DNA of 24,191 nt. It comes from Chara braunii. Taxonomy: Eukaryota > Streptophyta > Charophyceae > Charales > Characeae. The notes under the pieces were generated by a model, which made no database searches, had not been told where the DNA came from, and saw nothing but the letters and a program-made list of their open reading frames with translations. The first letter of the stretch is position 1. The number at the start of each line of letters is the position of its first letter. Location: the NCBI GenBank assembly GCA_003427395.1, contig BFEA01000171.1, positions 1,416,175 through 1,440,365 on the forward strand, written 5' to 3'. The translations under genes were made by a program, and so were the position numbers. This document shows, in pieces, positions 1 through 7,667 of this stretch.

Positions 1-6
1 ACAAAG

Positions 7-12
<6 letters not shown>

Positions 13-39
<27 letters not shown>
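13..39. repeat. (GA)n microsatellite
   Basis: Uninterrupted AG dinucleotide tract next to the window start. It is simple-sequence DNA with no coding value. Confidence 0.95.
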
Positions 40-192
40 CTACAGACAGGAAGAATAGACGAAGGGAGGCCAAAGGAGGGCCCAAAGGAAGGAAAGGGTC
101 TCATTAGACACTCCTTGGGGACGTGAAATCCACAAGGACGTGCTCGTTCCACCTGTCCTTGGGGACGAAATTGAAAAAGAAATGCGAAAACG

Positions 193-214
193 CCACAAGG
201 AAAATTCCTTGTGG
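193..214. repeat. Hairpin, 10-bp arms
   Basis: CCACAAGGAA and TTCCTTGTGG form perfect arms around two bases. A close relative (CCACAAGGG, AAAA, TTCCTTGTGG) lies at 485-507, consistent with the two sides of one inverted-repeat element. Confidence 0.8.
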
Positions 215-227
215 CCCCAACCATTTC

Positions 228-273
228 TTCCTTGTGCCCAAGGGACCTCACGAGGTCCCTTGGGCACAAGGAA
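228..273. repeat. Perfect 22-bp inverted repeat with 2-base loop
   Basis: Bases 228-249 are the exact reverse complement of 252-273, separated only by AC. The core is CCCAAGGGACCTC / GAGGTCCCTTGGG. It sits near the middle of the foldback element at 88-545. Such a palindrome would extrude or form a strong RNA hairpin if transcribed. Confidence 0.95.
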
Positions 274-484
274 TCCGCGTTTCACAGAGAGGAGAGGGCA
301 CACGGATAGATAGACGTTACAACTGAGAATCTGGATCGTGGCGGCACCCTATTGGATGAAGGCTTGAAGCACAACTGTTTTTTCTTTTCTTTTCTTTTCT
401 TTTTCCTAACATCAGTCTTAGGAAATGTCCTTGGGCGACGTCCCCGAGGACAGGTGGAACGAAGAGCCCAAATTCCCTTACTAG

Positions 485-507
485 CCACAAGGGAAAATTC
501 CTTGTGG
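485..507. repeat. Hairpin related to 193-214
   Basis: CCACAAGG and CCTTGTGG arms with a short A-rich loop. It is the second occurrence of the hairpin motif, on the right side of the foldback element. Confidence 0.75.
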
Positions 508-545
508 TGCAAGGAACTCGTTAGGAGTGTCTAACGAGGCCCAAA

Positions 546-1258
546 GTCATGGGAGGAATCGTCCAGCTTCCCACGAATAAGAACGGAGCTTTGGAGAAAA
601 GAAAAACAAAAAGGAAAGTAATGGACGAGCCCTCCACGGTTCTACGATTCGCAACAACCCCGAGACTGTTTTTCCATTTCTCGTTTATCCGCTGGGATTA
701 TCTTTAATCTTACCAGTTTTTCCAGTTTCTAAGATCAACGGTGGGAGCATCTGTACACTCAGGGTCTACGACTCTTACAGGAGGACCAGTGGGACTCACC
801 CGGCAGTAAGTAGTCTCCACTGCCTCCAGATGCTGCGAGAGTATAAGTAACTGGCGCAGGACCGGTCGCAGCAGGCTGAGTTAACTCGCGCTGCGTGTTT
901 TCTGGATTTCTTCCGCTCGCCACTGCGCCCATTGTGTATGCAAACCTCCACGTCACATCAAGCCAGTCAGCCAGACGCTTGGAGGACAGGTCGTTCACAT
1001 CGCCTATTTTGGCGAAGCCGCTACCTGCGCTCCCCACCAAGCCCGTTTTTCACTTTCGAATCCGCACTTTTCACCAATTCCTGGCTGAATACTCGCACTC
1101 CGTTGCATCCGTTTCCGTTCTCACTTGGTCAGGTTTTTTCAGCCGCATATTCGTACCTGGTAATCCCGGCTAAACCAAGTTTGTGTCAGGACCACCCTCC
1201 TTGCAACCGGCCTTCGCAACTGCTATAATACCGGTAAGCCTTCCCTGGACCTCCCACC
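546..1258. other. Stretch without an identified gene
   Basis: I recognise no gene here. The only coding-like signal is the minus-strand frame at 759-1040, listed separately. A TATA-like CTATAATA lies at about 1222-1229, just before the start of the frame at 1259; whether it acts as a promoter is unknown. Confidence 0.5.
759..1040 (-). other. Coding-like minus-strand stretch, unknown product
   Basis: An open minus-strand frame of about 93 codons has a balanced composition (for example LADWLDVTWRFAYTMGAV and GPAPVTYTLAASGGSGDY), unlike the low-complexity frames around it. A consensus-like splice donor (GTGAGT) lies within it on the minus strand, just after the residues GDYLLP, so the real coding part may be an exon ending near 800. 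It has no good start codon, since the frame opens directly after a stop. I do not recognise the family. It could be an exon or retroelement fragment, or a chance frame. Confidence 0.3.
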
Positions 1259-2440
1259 ATGAACGGCGGAGGCGCATCCGGTAACTCCCCGCTTTGTACT
1301 CTGGCCCTGTCCCCGCCGTATCGCTCATCCTTTTCCTCCTCTCCTCTCCCATCCCGCTCTTCCCCTCCTTCCTCCAGATCGGTATCCCCCTCCTTCTCCT
1401 ATCATTCCCCTCCGCCCGAACAACCTCCGCTCTTCGACCCCTTTCTCAAGCACCACTTTCCGGCTCATCTCATGCTGCAAACTTCCTCGCCTGTTCCATA
1501 GCATTTTCTTCTTCAATTCTTCTCCTCCCTCATTGACTTTCCCTCCCCTCAGGCCTCACCTCCGATAGTTACCGATCCCACATTGGAGAAAATCTTCGTT
1601 ATAAATCCTCTTACAGCCTCGTTGCTACGTCTTCACCTCTTCTCCCTACCTCTCCTCACCCCACCTTCTTTCATCAAGTTTCAGGAAACCAAGGTCATAA
1701 CCAAGTTTGGTGCGCTACTCAACGCCGAGGACATCGAGTGTTTCTGCATCGACGCCGCCAAGTTTCGATTCCGGCACGGCGACAAGTTTTTTTGCATCAT
1801 CAAACGCGTCGTGGAGCTCCTCTCTTACTCATTTTTCTCTACGACTCTCTTCAAGCTCACCTTCGTCGACTCAAGGCTGCTCTTCTCACTCTCATCAAGA
1901 AAGGTTCTCAGGGTCCGTCTGAATCTGGCAGAGTTTCAGTCGGCATGTGCAAGCGATATCGTGGCTAATTTCTACTACCGTGGGATGTGTGTGGCTTGCA
2001 TGAATGATCGATCGGCCTTTTCATGGGTCAAGAAAGGACTCCTCACCTTGGCGGATAACCTCCCAGGGCCATTGTCTTCGCATTTTTTCGCCTTCCCAAT
2101 CGCCGCCCACTGCAAGGACTTCTTTACTCAGGCTGCTCTTGGAGAGGAAGCAGTCAAATCTTTCCACATTTAAAAACTCGTCAATTGGGGGCCAGACCCC
2201 TGGTTTAGATTTCTTAGGAAGAAAGCGTTCGACAACGTCCTCGACTACGTTTGGCACCCGATCCTACCCCTCGACCCTTCTCCTCCCTTCACTCCCGACT
2301 ATCCCCGCTTCTTTTTCTACTTCACTAAGGGTAGAAAAAAATGCGTGAGCTTAAGAGTCAGCACCGCTCGGAATGTCGAAGAAATCAGCCAGACCGCAGC
2401 CGCACACACTACCCATGAAGAGGAAATCCGGAAAGACTGA
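1259..2440 (+). pseudogene. Broken 394-codon reading frame, unknown protein
   Basis: One frame runs from an ATG in good context (CCACCATGA) at 1259 to a TGA at 2438-2440 and is interrupted only by TAG at 1499-1501 and TAA at 2171-2173. A random frame of this length would hold about 18 stops, so this is derived from a protein gene. The N-terminal 80 residues are Ser/Pro-rich and low in complexity. After the first stop comes a more globular-looking part (motifs ECFCIDAAKFRFRHGDKFFC and YYRGMCVACMNDR). After the second stop the same frame continues with WGPDPWFRFLRKKAFDNVLD. I recognise no domain. Gag/ORF1 of a retroelement or a lineage-specific gene are both possible. There are no frame-shifting indels, so the decay is by point mutation, or the gene is read through or spliced in a way I cannot see. 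Confidence 0.55.
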
Positions 2441-2723
2441 ACCGGAAGAATCCTCGTCCTCTGACACCCCTTCTCCCTCCCAACCTCTCCCTCTTCAACC
2501 CTTTTTTCTTGTAACAAAACCGCCCTTCTTTGTCACCCAAACTTCCCCTCTCGAACTTTCCTCTCTGCCGCCACCCAAGACACCTAGACAAAGACACAAG
2601 CCGAGTATCTGTAGAAATTTAGACTTGGTAATCTTTGCAATTTTTTTTATCTTTTTCCTTCTTCACCTTTTCACCATCTTCCTCCTTCTTTCCATATCCT
2701 CTCCTCATCTCTGTTTACCATAA
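2373..2723 (+). other. Overlapping basic, Ser/Pro-rich reading frame
   Basis: A 116-codon frame starts with ATG inside the last 70 bases of the preceding broken frame, in a different phase. It begins MSKKSARPQPHTLPMKRKSG, continues with a Ser/Glu and Pro-rich stretch, and ends in a run of Phe/Leu/Ile from T-rich DNA. It could be the original C-terminal tail of the upstream protein after a frameshift, a separate small ORF, or chance. The T-rich end is probably 3' untranslated sequence. Confidence 0.25.
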
Positions 2724-2799
2724 TGACAATCGGTATTAATATGTGTTTAATCTGTAAATTGGCAATAATTTTGTGTTAATAGTTCAATTTGAATCTGCA

Positions 2800-2805
2800 A
2801 ATAAA
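2800..2805 (+). terminator. AATAAA polyadenylation-like signal
   Basis: AATAAA lies about 360 bp downstream of the end of the 1259-2440 frame, in AT-rich DNA that also holds TGTAA at about 2753. It could mark the 3' end of the former transcript. No poly-A tract follows directly. Confidence 0.35.
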
Positions 2806-2956
2806 GCAGCTCAATCATGGATTTGCACTCTTACGTTTTGGTTCTCTAAGCTTGCATAAGATTGTTTTTACGATGTGATGATAATCGAAAAGGAGTTACT
2901 CTGGTCAAAGTACTACTTAGGTTATCTCAAACTCACTTATCTGTCCATGCTTGTTA

Positions 2957-3037
2957 CAAAAAAAAAAAAAAAAAAAGGGGGGGGTAAGGAAGAAAGGAAC
3001 ATCTGTCATGCATGTTTCAAAAAAAAAAAAAAAGGAG

Positions 3038-3076
<39 letters not shown>
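2957..3076. repeat. Poly-A, poly-G and (TA)n tracts
   Basis: An A run starting about 2957 is followed by eight G. A second A run is at about 3019, and a (TA)n tract runs from 3041 to 3076 directly before R1 copy A. The part between (GGAAGAAAGGAAC, ATGCATG) resembles the downstream part of R1 copy B. Confidence 0.85.
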
Positions 3077-3078
<2 letters not shown>

Positions 3079-3079
<1 letters not shown>

Positions 3080-3238
3080 ACGTTGTTTAATCCTAGTCAA
3101 AGGTACGACCTAAGTGTTCTTGTCTAAAAAAAAAAAAAAAAAACATAACAACCAACAAACAAAAAACCTAACCATCGATCCCTCAGTATAACCTTGAGCT
3201 TGTTGCATCCCAGGTTGCTCTTATGCCCACGCATGCTA
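3079..3238 (+). repeat. Dispersed repeat R1, copy A
   Basis: It shares CACGTTGTTTAATCCTAGTC, GGTACGACCTAAG, TAACCAT and GTTGCTCTTAT...GCATGCTA, in the same order, with copies at 3711-4504 and 6409-6660. All three copies are preceded by (TA)n or TA-rich DNA. It codes for nothing. A loosely B-box-like CCTTCGACTAGG can be read on the minus strand of copy B, but there is no A box, so I do not call it a tRNA-derived SINE. Confidence 0.75.
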
Positions 3239-3241
3239 AAA

Positions 3242-3322
3242 ATATATATATATACATATATATATGTATATATATATATATGTATATATATATATGTATA
3301 TATACATATGTATATATATTTA
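3242..3322. repeat. (TA)n tract with interruptions
   Basis: TA dinucleotides interrupted by ACATAT and TGTATA; simple-sequence DNA. Confidence 0.95.
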
Positions 3323-3710
3323 TATGCGTTATCTCTGTGAACACCATTATCAATTCATTACGACTGTCGTCGTATGTGTGGAAGGGTGTTTAGCATTTCC
3401 TTATTGCGCTTATCCCTATCACCCAAAGGTACGTTGACCTTTTTCTTCCCAAGGACATTATCAGAATTACATTATGCCGCACTATGACGAACGTCTACAC
3501 ATTTGGGTAACATTCCCTCAGCCAGGATTGTTTTTATGCGATGGTTCGCCGTCCGGCTGAATCCTGTGTTAGCGCAACCCTCCTTGGGTATTCTTGTGAA
3601 CATCCCGTCATCCTCACTGTAGTTGTCCTGTCTGACGAAAGGGTAACAGATAAAGTTTATAAGAAACAGTTTTGTGCTCCGGTTCACAAAGTGACAATTT
3701 ATATATTTAT
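3323..3710. other. Stretch without an identified gene
   Basis: Opposite-strand frames of about 70 codons occur here, but neither shows a recognisable domain. I see no RNA gene or clear regulatory site. Confidence 0.5.
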
Positions 3711-4503
3711 GTTATTTAATCATGGTCGAAGGCACGACCTAAATTTGTTGTTTAAAAAAATAAAATAAAAAAACAACAACGGCAAACCAAAAATCTATCA
3801 ATTAATTTCTTCGGAAAAACCCTCCCCCTGTTGCATTCTACAACATAAAAATTTCCACGAGAAATGAAAGTTGAAAAAACATTCCATACAAAAAAAAATC
3901 CGTCATATTTATAAAATATAATTCCAATGTTTGTCCAATTCTGAAATTTTCAGTTTTATTTGATAAGTTCTCGTCTAAATATGAGTTTTCCCTTCCAACT
4001 ACATCTATTTGTTCAAGATGGAATGAAAGTCTGGACGAGTTTTTGAAATGTTTTAATTAAATTTTCATTCTACTACAACAAATACCTTCTAATTTAAATT
4101 GGATTAACCTATTTATGACTGCAAATCCTTACATAGAATGATAGTGCAATTAAAATATTTCGTGAACTCATCCAGACTTTTATTGCATCTCTAGCATATA
4201 GTTAAAATAAGAAAGGATACCCCATTCTTGGAAGGAAAGTTCACGAGTAAGAAGAAAAGTTTTAAAATTGGAATGACATTTTTTAAGATGGAATGAAAAT
4301 TTAAAATTTAGAATGTAATTTTACTACAGAATAATTATTTAATTCTGGGAATTTTTTCTGTTGTAAAGTTGCTCTTAAACCCTTGCATGCTATCTAAAAG
4401 AAAAAAAAAAAAAAACATACAAAGGGAGGAAGTAATTTATTCCATTAGAATCGTTGGAACATTACTTCTCCTCCATCTCTTTTTCTGATTGGAAAGACCA
4501 TTA

Positions 4504-4504
<1 letters not shown>
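3711..4504 (+). repeat. Dispersed repeat R1, copy C, split by an insertion
   Basis: The left part, 3711-3840, contains TTTAATC, GGTCGAAGGCACGACCTAA and CTGTTGCATTC. The right part, from 4364, resumes with AAGTTGCTCTTAAACCCTTG and GCATGCTATCT, then CATTACTTCTCCTCCATCTC, all collinear with copy B. The 523 bases between are absent from copies A and B and form the foldback element listed next. The right side ends at a (TA)n tract. Confidence 0.75.
3841..4363. mobile_element. 523-bp foldback MITE inserted in R1, flanked by TA
   Basis: The ends are CAACATAAAAATTTCC and, on the other strand, CAACAGAAAAAATTCC, 14 of 16 identical, each flanked by TA (3839-3840 and 4364-4365). Internal arms GATGGAATGAAAGTCTGGAC (from about 4018) and the complement of CATCCAGACTTTTATTGCAT (to about 4188) are also inverted about the same centre, near 4102. 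The whole unit is therefore one large imperfect palindrome. R1 copies A and B show the unoccupied site. There is no transposase frame. A TA target duplication would suggest mobilisation by a Tc1/mariner-like or similar transposase, which is inference. Confidence 0.8.

Positions 4505-4505
<1 letters not shown>

Positions 4506-4558
<53 letters not shown>
4506..4558. repeat. (TA)n microsatellite
   Basis: Near-perfect TA tract that borders R1 copy C on the right. Confidence 0.97.
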
Positions 4559-4560
<2 letters not shown>

Positions 4561-4669
4561 TGCATCTTATCCAAATTCAATATATCCCCCATAGGATAGT
4601 AATTACACTCAACATGGGGGATTCAATATCTCTGTTTTGGAGACTGCTTTGATAAGGCGCCGGCTTGAT

Positions 4670-5566
4670 ATGCAACGTGCCCCTTCGGGTGGCGACCCGG
4701 ACCATTGTTCCCACGTTTGTGCCTATATTCTACATACTCCTCGCCACTGCACCGCTCTTGTCCATGCCTCTGGTTCTTGGGAATAATGGAATAGCGGTGC
4801 TATGGTGCAAACTACTACTGCCATTTGTGATCTCGTGCGTAATTACCCTGACTTTCAACTGTTCCAGGTCAGTGACCGTATGGGTACCTCGTGTACTTCC
4901 ATGTCCACCTCTACGCCTATCTCTGTGTCTGTCTCTGTGCCTGTTTCTGTGTCTGTCTCCTTCCATATTACTGACTCTGTGGGTACTACGTGTACTTCCG
5001 TCCCCGCCTCTGCACCTGTCTCTTTGCCTGCCTCCACACATCTCTCCATTCCCGTTTCTGTGTCTGTCTCCGTGCCTACCTCCATGTCTGTCACCATGCC
5101 TGCTTTAGTCTTCATTCCCCCACATGTTGCACTAACACCTTGTGACCTCATTCTTTGTGAGATCACTCACACAGTTACACTTGGTTGTGGAAAGCATCGA
5201 CTTTGTTGACATCACTACAACCGTATAATTTTTTGGGCCCGCTGTCGGCAGGGATGTCACCTGTATCCGGATTGTGAACATCCGCTACATCCAGATGCAG
5301 TATGTCCCATTTGTGCCTGTTGTGGGTGCTATAGTGAATGTGCACCTAACTGCGATGGTGAACGCCCGACAATTGTCATGGCCTACAAACGGCATGCCCT
5401 CTGTCGAGCATGCTTCAGAGGTATGGTTAATGCTAGCCTCCCTGGCTCCTGCTGTGACGAAGTTGCTTACCTGAATGTTTTTTGTCCTGTAGATTAGCGG
5501 GAAGGCTGCTACCATCGCTCGTATCCTTATGACAGTTGTCCTATCTGTCGTGAGGGTCTTACTTAG
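4670..5566 (+). pseudogene. Cys/His-rich RING-like protein frame with three internal stops
   Basis: A single frame from ATG at 4670 to TAG at 5564-5566 (298 codons plus stop; open upstream to 4595) is broken only by TAA 4784-4786, TGA 5207-5209 and TAG 5495-5497. The N-terminal part has spaced Cys/His (DPDHCSHVCAYILHTPRHC). The middle is a Ser/Val/Pro repeat. The C-terminal 100 residues are dense in Cys/His: GCHLYPDCEHPLHPDAVCPI, then CACCGCYSEC, RHALCRACF, and CPICREG near the end, a spacing like a RING or related zinc-binding domain. A plausible intron, 4868-5251 (donor CAG|GTCAGT, acceptor CGGCAG|GG, 384 bp, phase 0), would remove the repeat and the TGA and rejoin the frame. Even so, two stops remain. 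RING proteins are usually ubiquitin ligases; that role is only an inference here and I cannot name a family. Confidence 0.55.
4900..5105 (+). repeat. Short-period TCTGTG/TGCCTG-type repeat inside the RING-like frame
   Basis: Interrupted hexamer-like units (TCTGTGTCTGTC, TCTGTGCCTG) encode alternating Ser/Val with Pro in the plus frame. Because the unit is six bases long, expansion keeps the reading frame. It may be either a coding low-complexity linker or the body of the possible intron 4868-5251. Confidence 0.8.
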
Positions 5567-5572
5567 ACGTAC

Positions 5573-5860
5573 CTTACACCCTAACAAAAATATGCAGGTA
5601 CGCTGAAAAAAGTGTACAAGAATGTGCAAAGGTGGGGAACCCTTCACTAAAACTGCAAAACTGTGAAGAATGCAGTAAAAAAAAAACATAACTTTGTGTC
5701 ATCTTACTTTGTTTGTATCCTGCACCCTAACACCCCTCAAAAGAAAAGTCTGAAGGGTGAAAATGAAGAAGGAACTGCATGTGCGCTGAAAAGCGAACGT
5801 GGTAGACTCTTCACAAAAAAACTGCAAAACTATGAAAGAAAGAAGAACGCAGTGAAAGAA
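5573..5860 (+). repeat. Diverged direct duplication of about 145 bp
   Basis: CACCCTAAC, a TGCAGGTACGCTGAAAA / TGCATGTGCGCTGAAAA block, a CTTCAC block, ACTGCAAAACT and a GAANGCAGT block occur in the same order twice (about 5573-5687 and 5723-5860). It is not coding in any convincing way. Confidence 0.55.
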
Positions 5861-5979
5861 AGAAGATGTTTGGGTCACTTTTTTTATTTTTTTCTCCCTC
5901 TGCCTGTCGATTTTCGTTTTCTGCTCCTCTCTTCGTTATGTTTAACACCTTTTCCTTCACTCTGCCTCTTTCCCATAGC

Positions 5980-6060
5980 GTGCAAGTGGACTATTATGGC
6001 ATACGGGGATGGGGGCAGCTCGCGCTCAACTTCATCAACGTGGCGAGCCTTGTACATTAG
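5980..6060 (+). other. Possible terminal exon, unknown gene
   Basis: After a pyrimidine-rich run ending TTTCCCATAG there is a short frame with ordinary amino-acid composition (VDYYGIRGWGQLALNF) ending in TAG at 6058-6060. The acceptor-like sequence and the composition suggest the last exon of a gene whose upstream exons I cannot place. It may or may not belong with the RING-like frame upstream. Only about 26 codons support this. Confidence 0.25.
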
Positions 6061-6334
6061 AGGCATAGTGGAGGAGGCGTTAAGAAGACTGAGAAGTTGA
6101 ATGATTTCAATGTGTCTTTGTTTTTTGTTTTTATCCTTTGATTCAGTGTAATTTTTTTTTGTAAAACACTAAAAGAAATAATAATACTATGAAACAAAGA
6201 ATAAGAGGACATCGTTTTGTATCATTCTGGTTTGTTTGTCTCTTTGTCTGTCTGTCCTTTCATTTTTCTTTTCTTTGCTCATCTTATTTCTTCTTCTACT
6301 TCACGTGCTTACGCTCTTAGTTAATAGTTCTGTT

Positions 6335-6337
<3 letters not shown>

Positions 6338-6395
<58 letters not shown>
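6338..6395. repeat. (TA)n microsatellite
   Basis: TA tract directly before R1 copy B. Confidence 0.97.
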
Positions 6396-6400
<5 letters not shown>

Positions 6401-6408
6401 TATATACA

Positions 6409-6660
6409 CACGTTGTTTAATCCTAGTCGAAGGTACGACCTAAGTTTTTGTTGCATTAAAAAAAAAAACAAAAAAAATGACAACAAACTAAAAGTCTAAC
6501 CATTGACTCATCGACAAGACATTTCCCTTGTTGTATTCCAAGTTGCTCTTATATCCATGCATGCTATCTATCAAAAGAAAACAAAGAAAGGAAGAAAGGA
6601 ATGTATGCCAATAAGATCATTGGATCATTATTTCCTCTCCATCTCTTTTTCGATCCTGCG
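6409..6660 (+). repeat. Dispersed repeat R1, copy B (longest uninterrupted)
   Basis: Contains CACGTTGTTTAATCCTAGTC, GAAGGTACGACCTAAG, TTGTATTCCAAGTTGCTC, CATGCATGCTATC, and a 3' part with ATCATTGGATCATTATTTCC and CCTCCATCTC that matches copy C. At 6537-6544 it preserves the empty site of the foldback MITE found in copy C. Non-coding. Confidence 0.75.
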
Positions 6661-7012
6661 CCTACATGCACTACACATTTCTGACCTCAAGAACACCCTT
6701 ATTTCCCTCTCTCTTCCCTCTTGGAACTCGTCATGAGTAAAACACCATCCTATCCCAAGTTAGAAAAAATAATAATAATAAAAAAATAATAATAAAAAAT
6801 CGGAAGAAGTAATTATTCTAACTACTTCAGTAACAACATTACCTCCCCTCCATTTTTGATGCCTCCGAATCTGCGGACGTCCCTGGCCTACCCTTCTTCC
6901 CCCCCTTGTTTCATTTGCAAGTCTTGTGGGATCAAGTTGCCTTGGAACTCTAAGGATTGATGAATTTAAAAAGAGGATCTTACTTATCTTTTGTGCCTTA
7001 CTAGATTAATCA

Positions 7013-7031
7013 TCTATATTAATATAAAGTG
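7013..7031 (+). mobile_element. Helitron-like 5' terminus (first copy)
   Basis: TCTATATTAATATAAAGTG preceded by A resembles the TC-starting, TATAAA-containing 5' ends typical of many Helitrons. There is no Rep/helicase frame, and I could not fix a CTRR-plus-hairpin 3' end, so this is only a motif-level call for a non-autonomous element. Confidence 0.3.
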
Positions 7032-7286
7032 TGAATAGCAGGCCCACTTCTGCCGACCACCTTCTGTTTTTTCGCCTATAAAGCACTTCGCAACTACTTC
7101 AGTAACAACATTACTTCCTCTCCAATTTTTTCGATGCCTCCGAATCTACGGACTTCTCTGGCTTATCCTTCTTTTCCCCCCTTTTTCGTTTTGTAAGTCT
7201 TGTGGGATGAAGTCGTCTCGAAACTCTGATTGATGATTTTTTCAAGATGACCTTATTTGCCTTTTATGCTCTTATTAGATAAATCA

Positions 7287-7305
7287 TCTATATCAATATA
7301 AAGTG
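7287..7305 (+). mobile_element. Helitron-like 5' terminus (second copy)
   Basis: TCTATATCAATATAAAGTG occupies the equivalent position in the second unit of the tandem duplication. It differs by one base from the first copy. The same limits apply. Confidence 0.3.
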
Positions 7306-7365
7306 TGAATAGTCGGCCCACTTCTGCCGACCACCTTCTGTTTTTTCACCTGTAGGGCGCTTCGC

Positions 7366-7634
7366 AAAGCGGTATGATTAACCTCAATGAATGTGTTGAT
7401 TAACTTTCCTACACTGACTTAAATACGGCAAAAAGAATTACATAGGATTTTTATTCCCGGTTTAAAGTTGTTCGCACACCACCTACCCTACCCAGAAAGA
7501 AGCATAGGGTTGAATAGTGTCATTCAAAGCAGTCAGTCTGCTCTCATAAAATACGAGGGTAATACTCTGTTTAGGTATGTTTTCCCTATTACTTTTAATT
7601 TAAATCTGTTGCATGTTCCTGTGTTCCCCCCGGG

Positions 7635-7667
<33 letters not shown>

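Larger units (their letters stand above)
88..545. mobile_element. Hairpin-dense foldback element with imperfect inverted ends
   Basis: The stretch near 98-170 (ending in TTCCACCTGTCCTTGGGGAC) recurs in inverted orientation near 430-540. The reverse complement of that side contains CTCGTTAGACACTCCT and TCGTTCCACCTGTCC, matching CTCATTAGACACTCCT and TCGTTCCACCTGTCC on the left. Inside are at least three short hairpins built on CCACAAGG/CCTTGTGG and one 22-bp perfect palindrome. There is no convincing reading frame. The structure suggests a non-autonomous foldback or MITE-type element; I could not define target-site duplications, so the borders are approximate. Confidence 0.6.
6821..7365 (+). 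repeat. 272-bp tandem duplication, two copies
   Basis: ACTACTTCAGTAACAACATT begins at 6821 and again at 7093. The same order of blocks follows in both: GATGCCTCCGAATCT, AAGTCTTGTGGGAT, TCATCTATAT, AATATAAAGTGTGAATAG, CCCACTTCTGCCGACCACC and CTTCGCA. By eye the copies are roughly 80 percent identical, so the duplication is old. The first 40 bases resemble the 3' part of R1. No reading frame is conserved between copies. Confidence 0.85.

Noticed and set aside
1281-1552. Intron removing the TAG at 1499 in the 1259-2440 frame
   Set aside because: The best donor/acceptor pair (GTAACT to CCCCTCAG) would join to the wrong phase and leave the downstream frame.
5425-5491. Short intron (donor GTATGG, acceptor TTTGTCCTGTAG) in the RING-like frame
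   Set aside because: Splicing would create an immediate stop (GAT TAG) and lose Cys residues, whereas the unspliced frame continues to the CPIC motif.
6236-6499. Frames over the (TA)n tracts giving Tyr-Ile repeats
   Set aside because: Simple-sequence artefacts.
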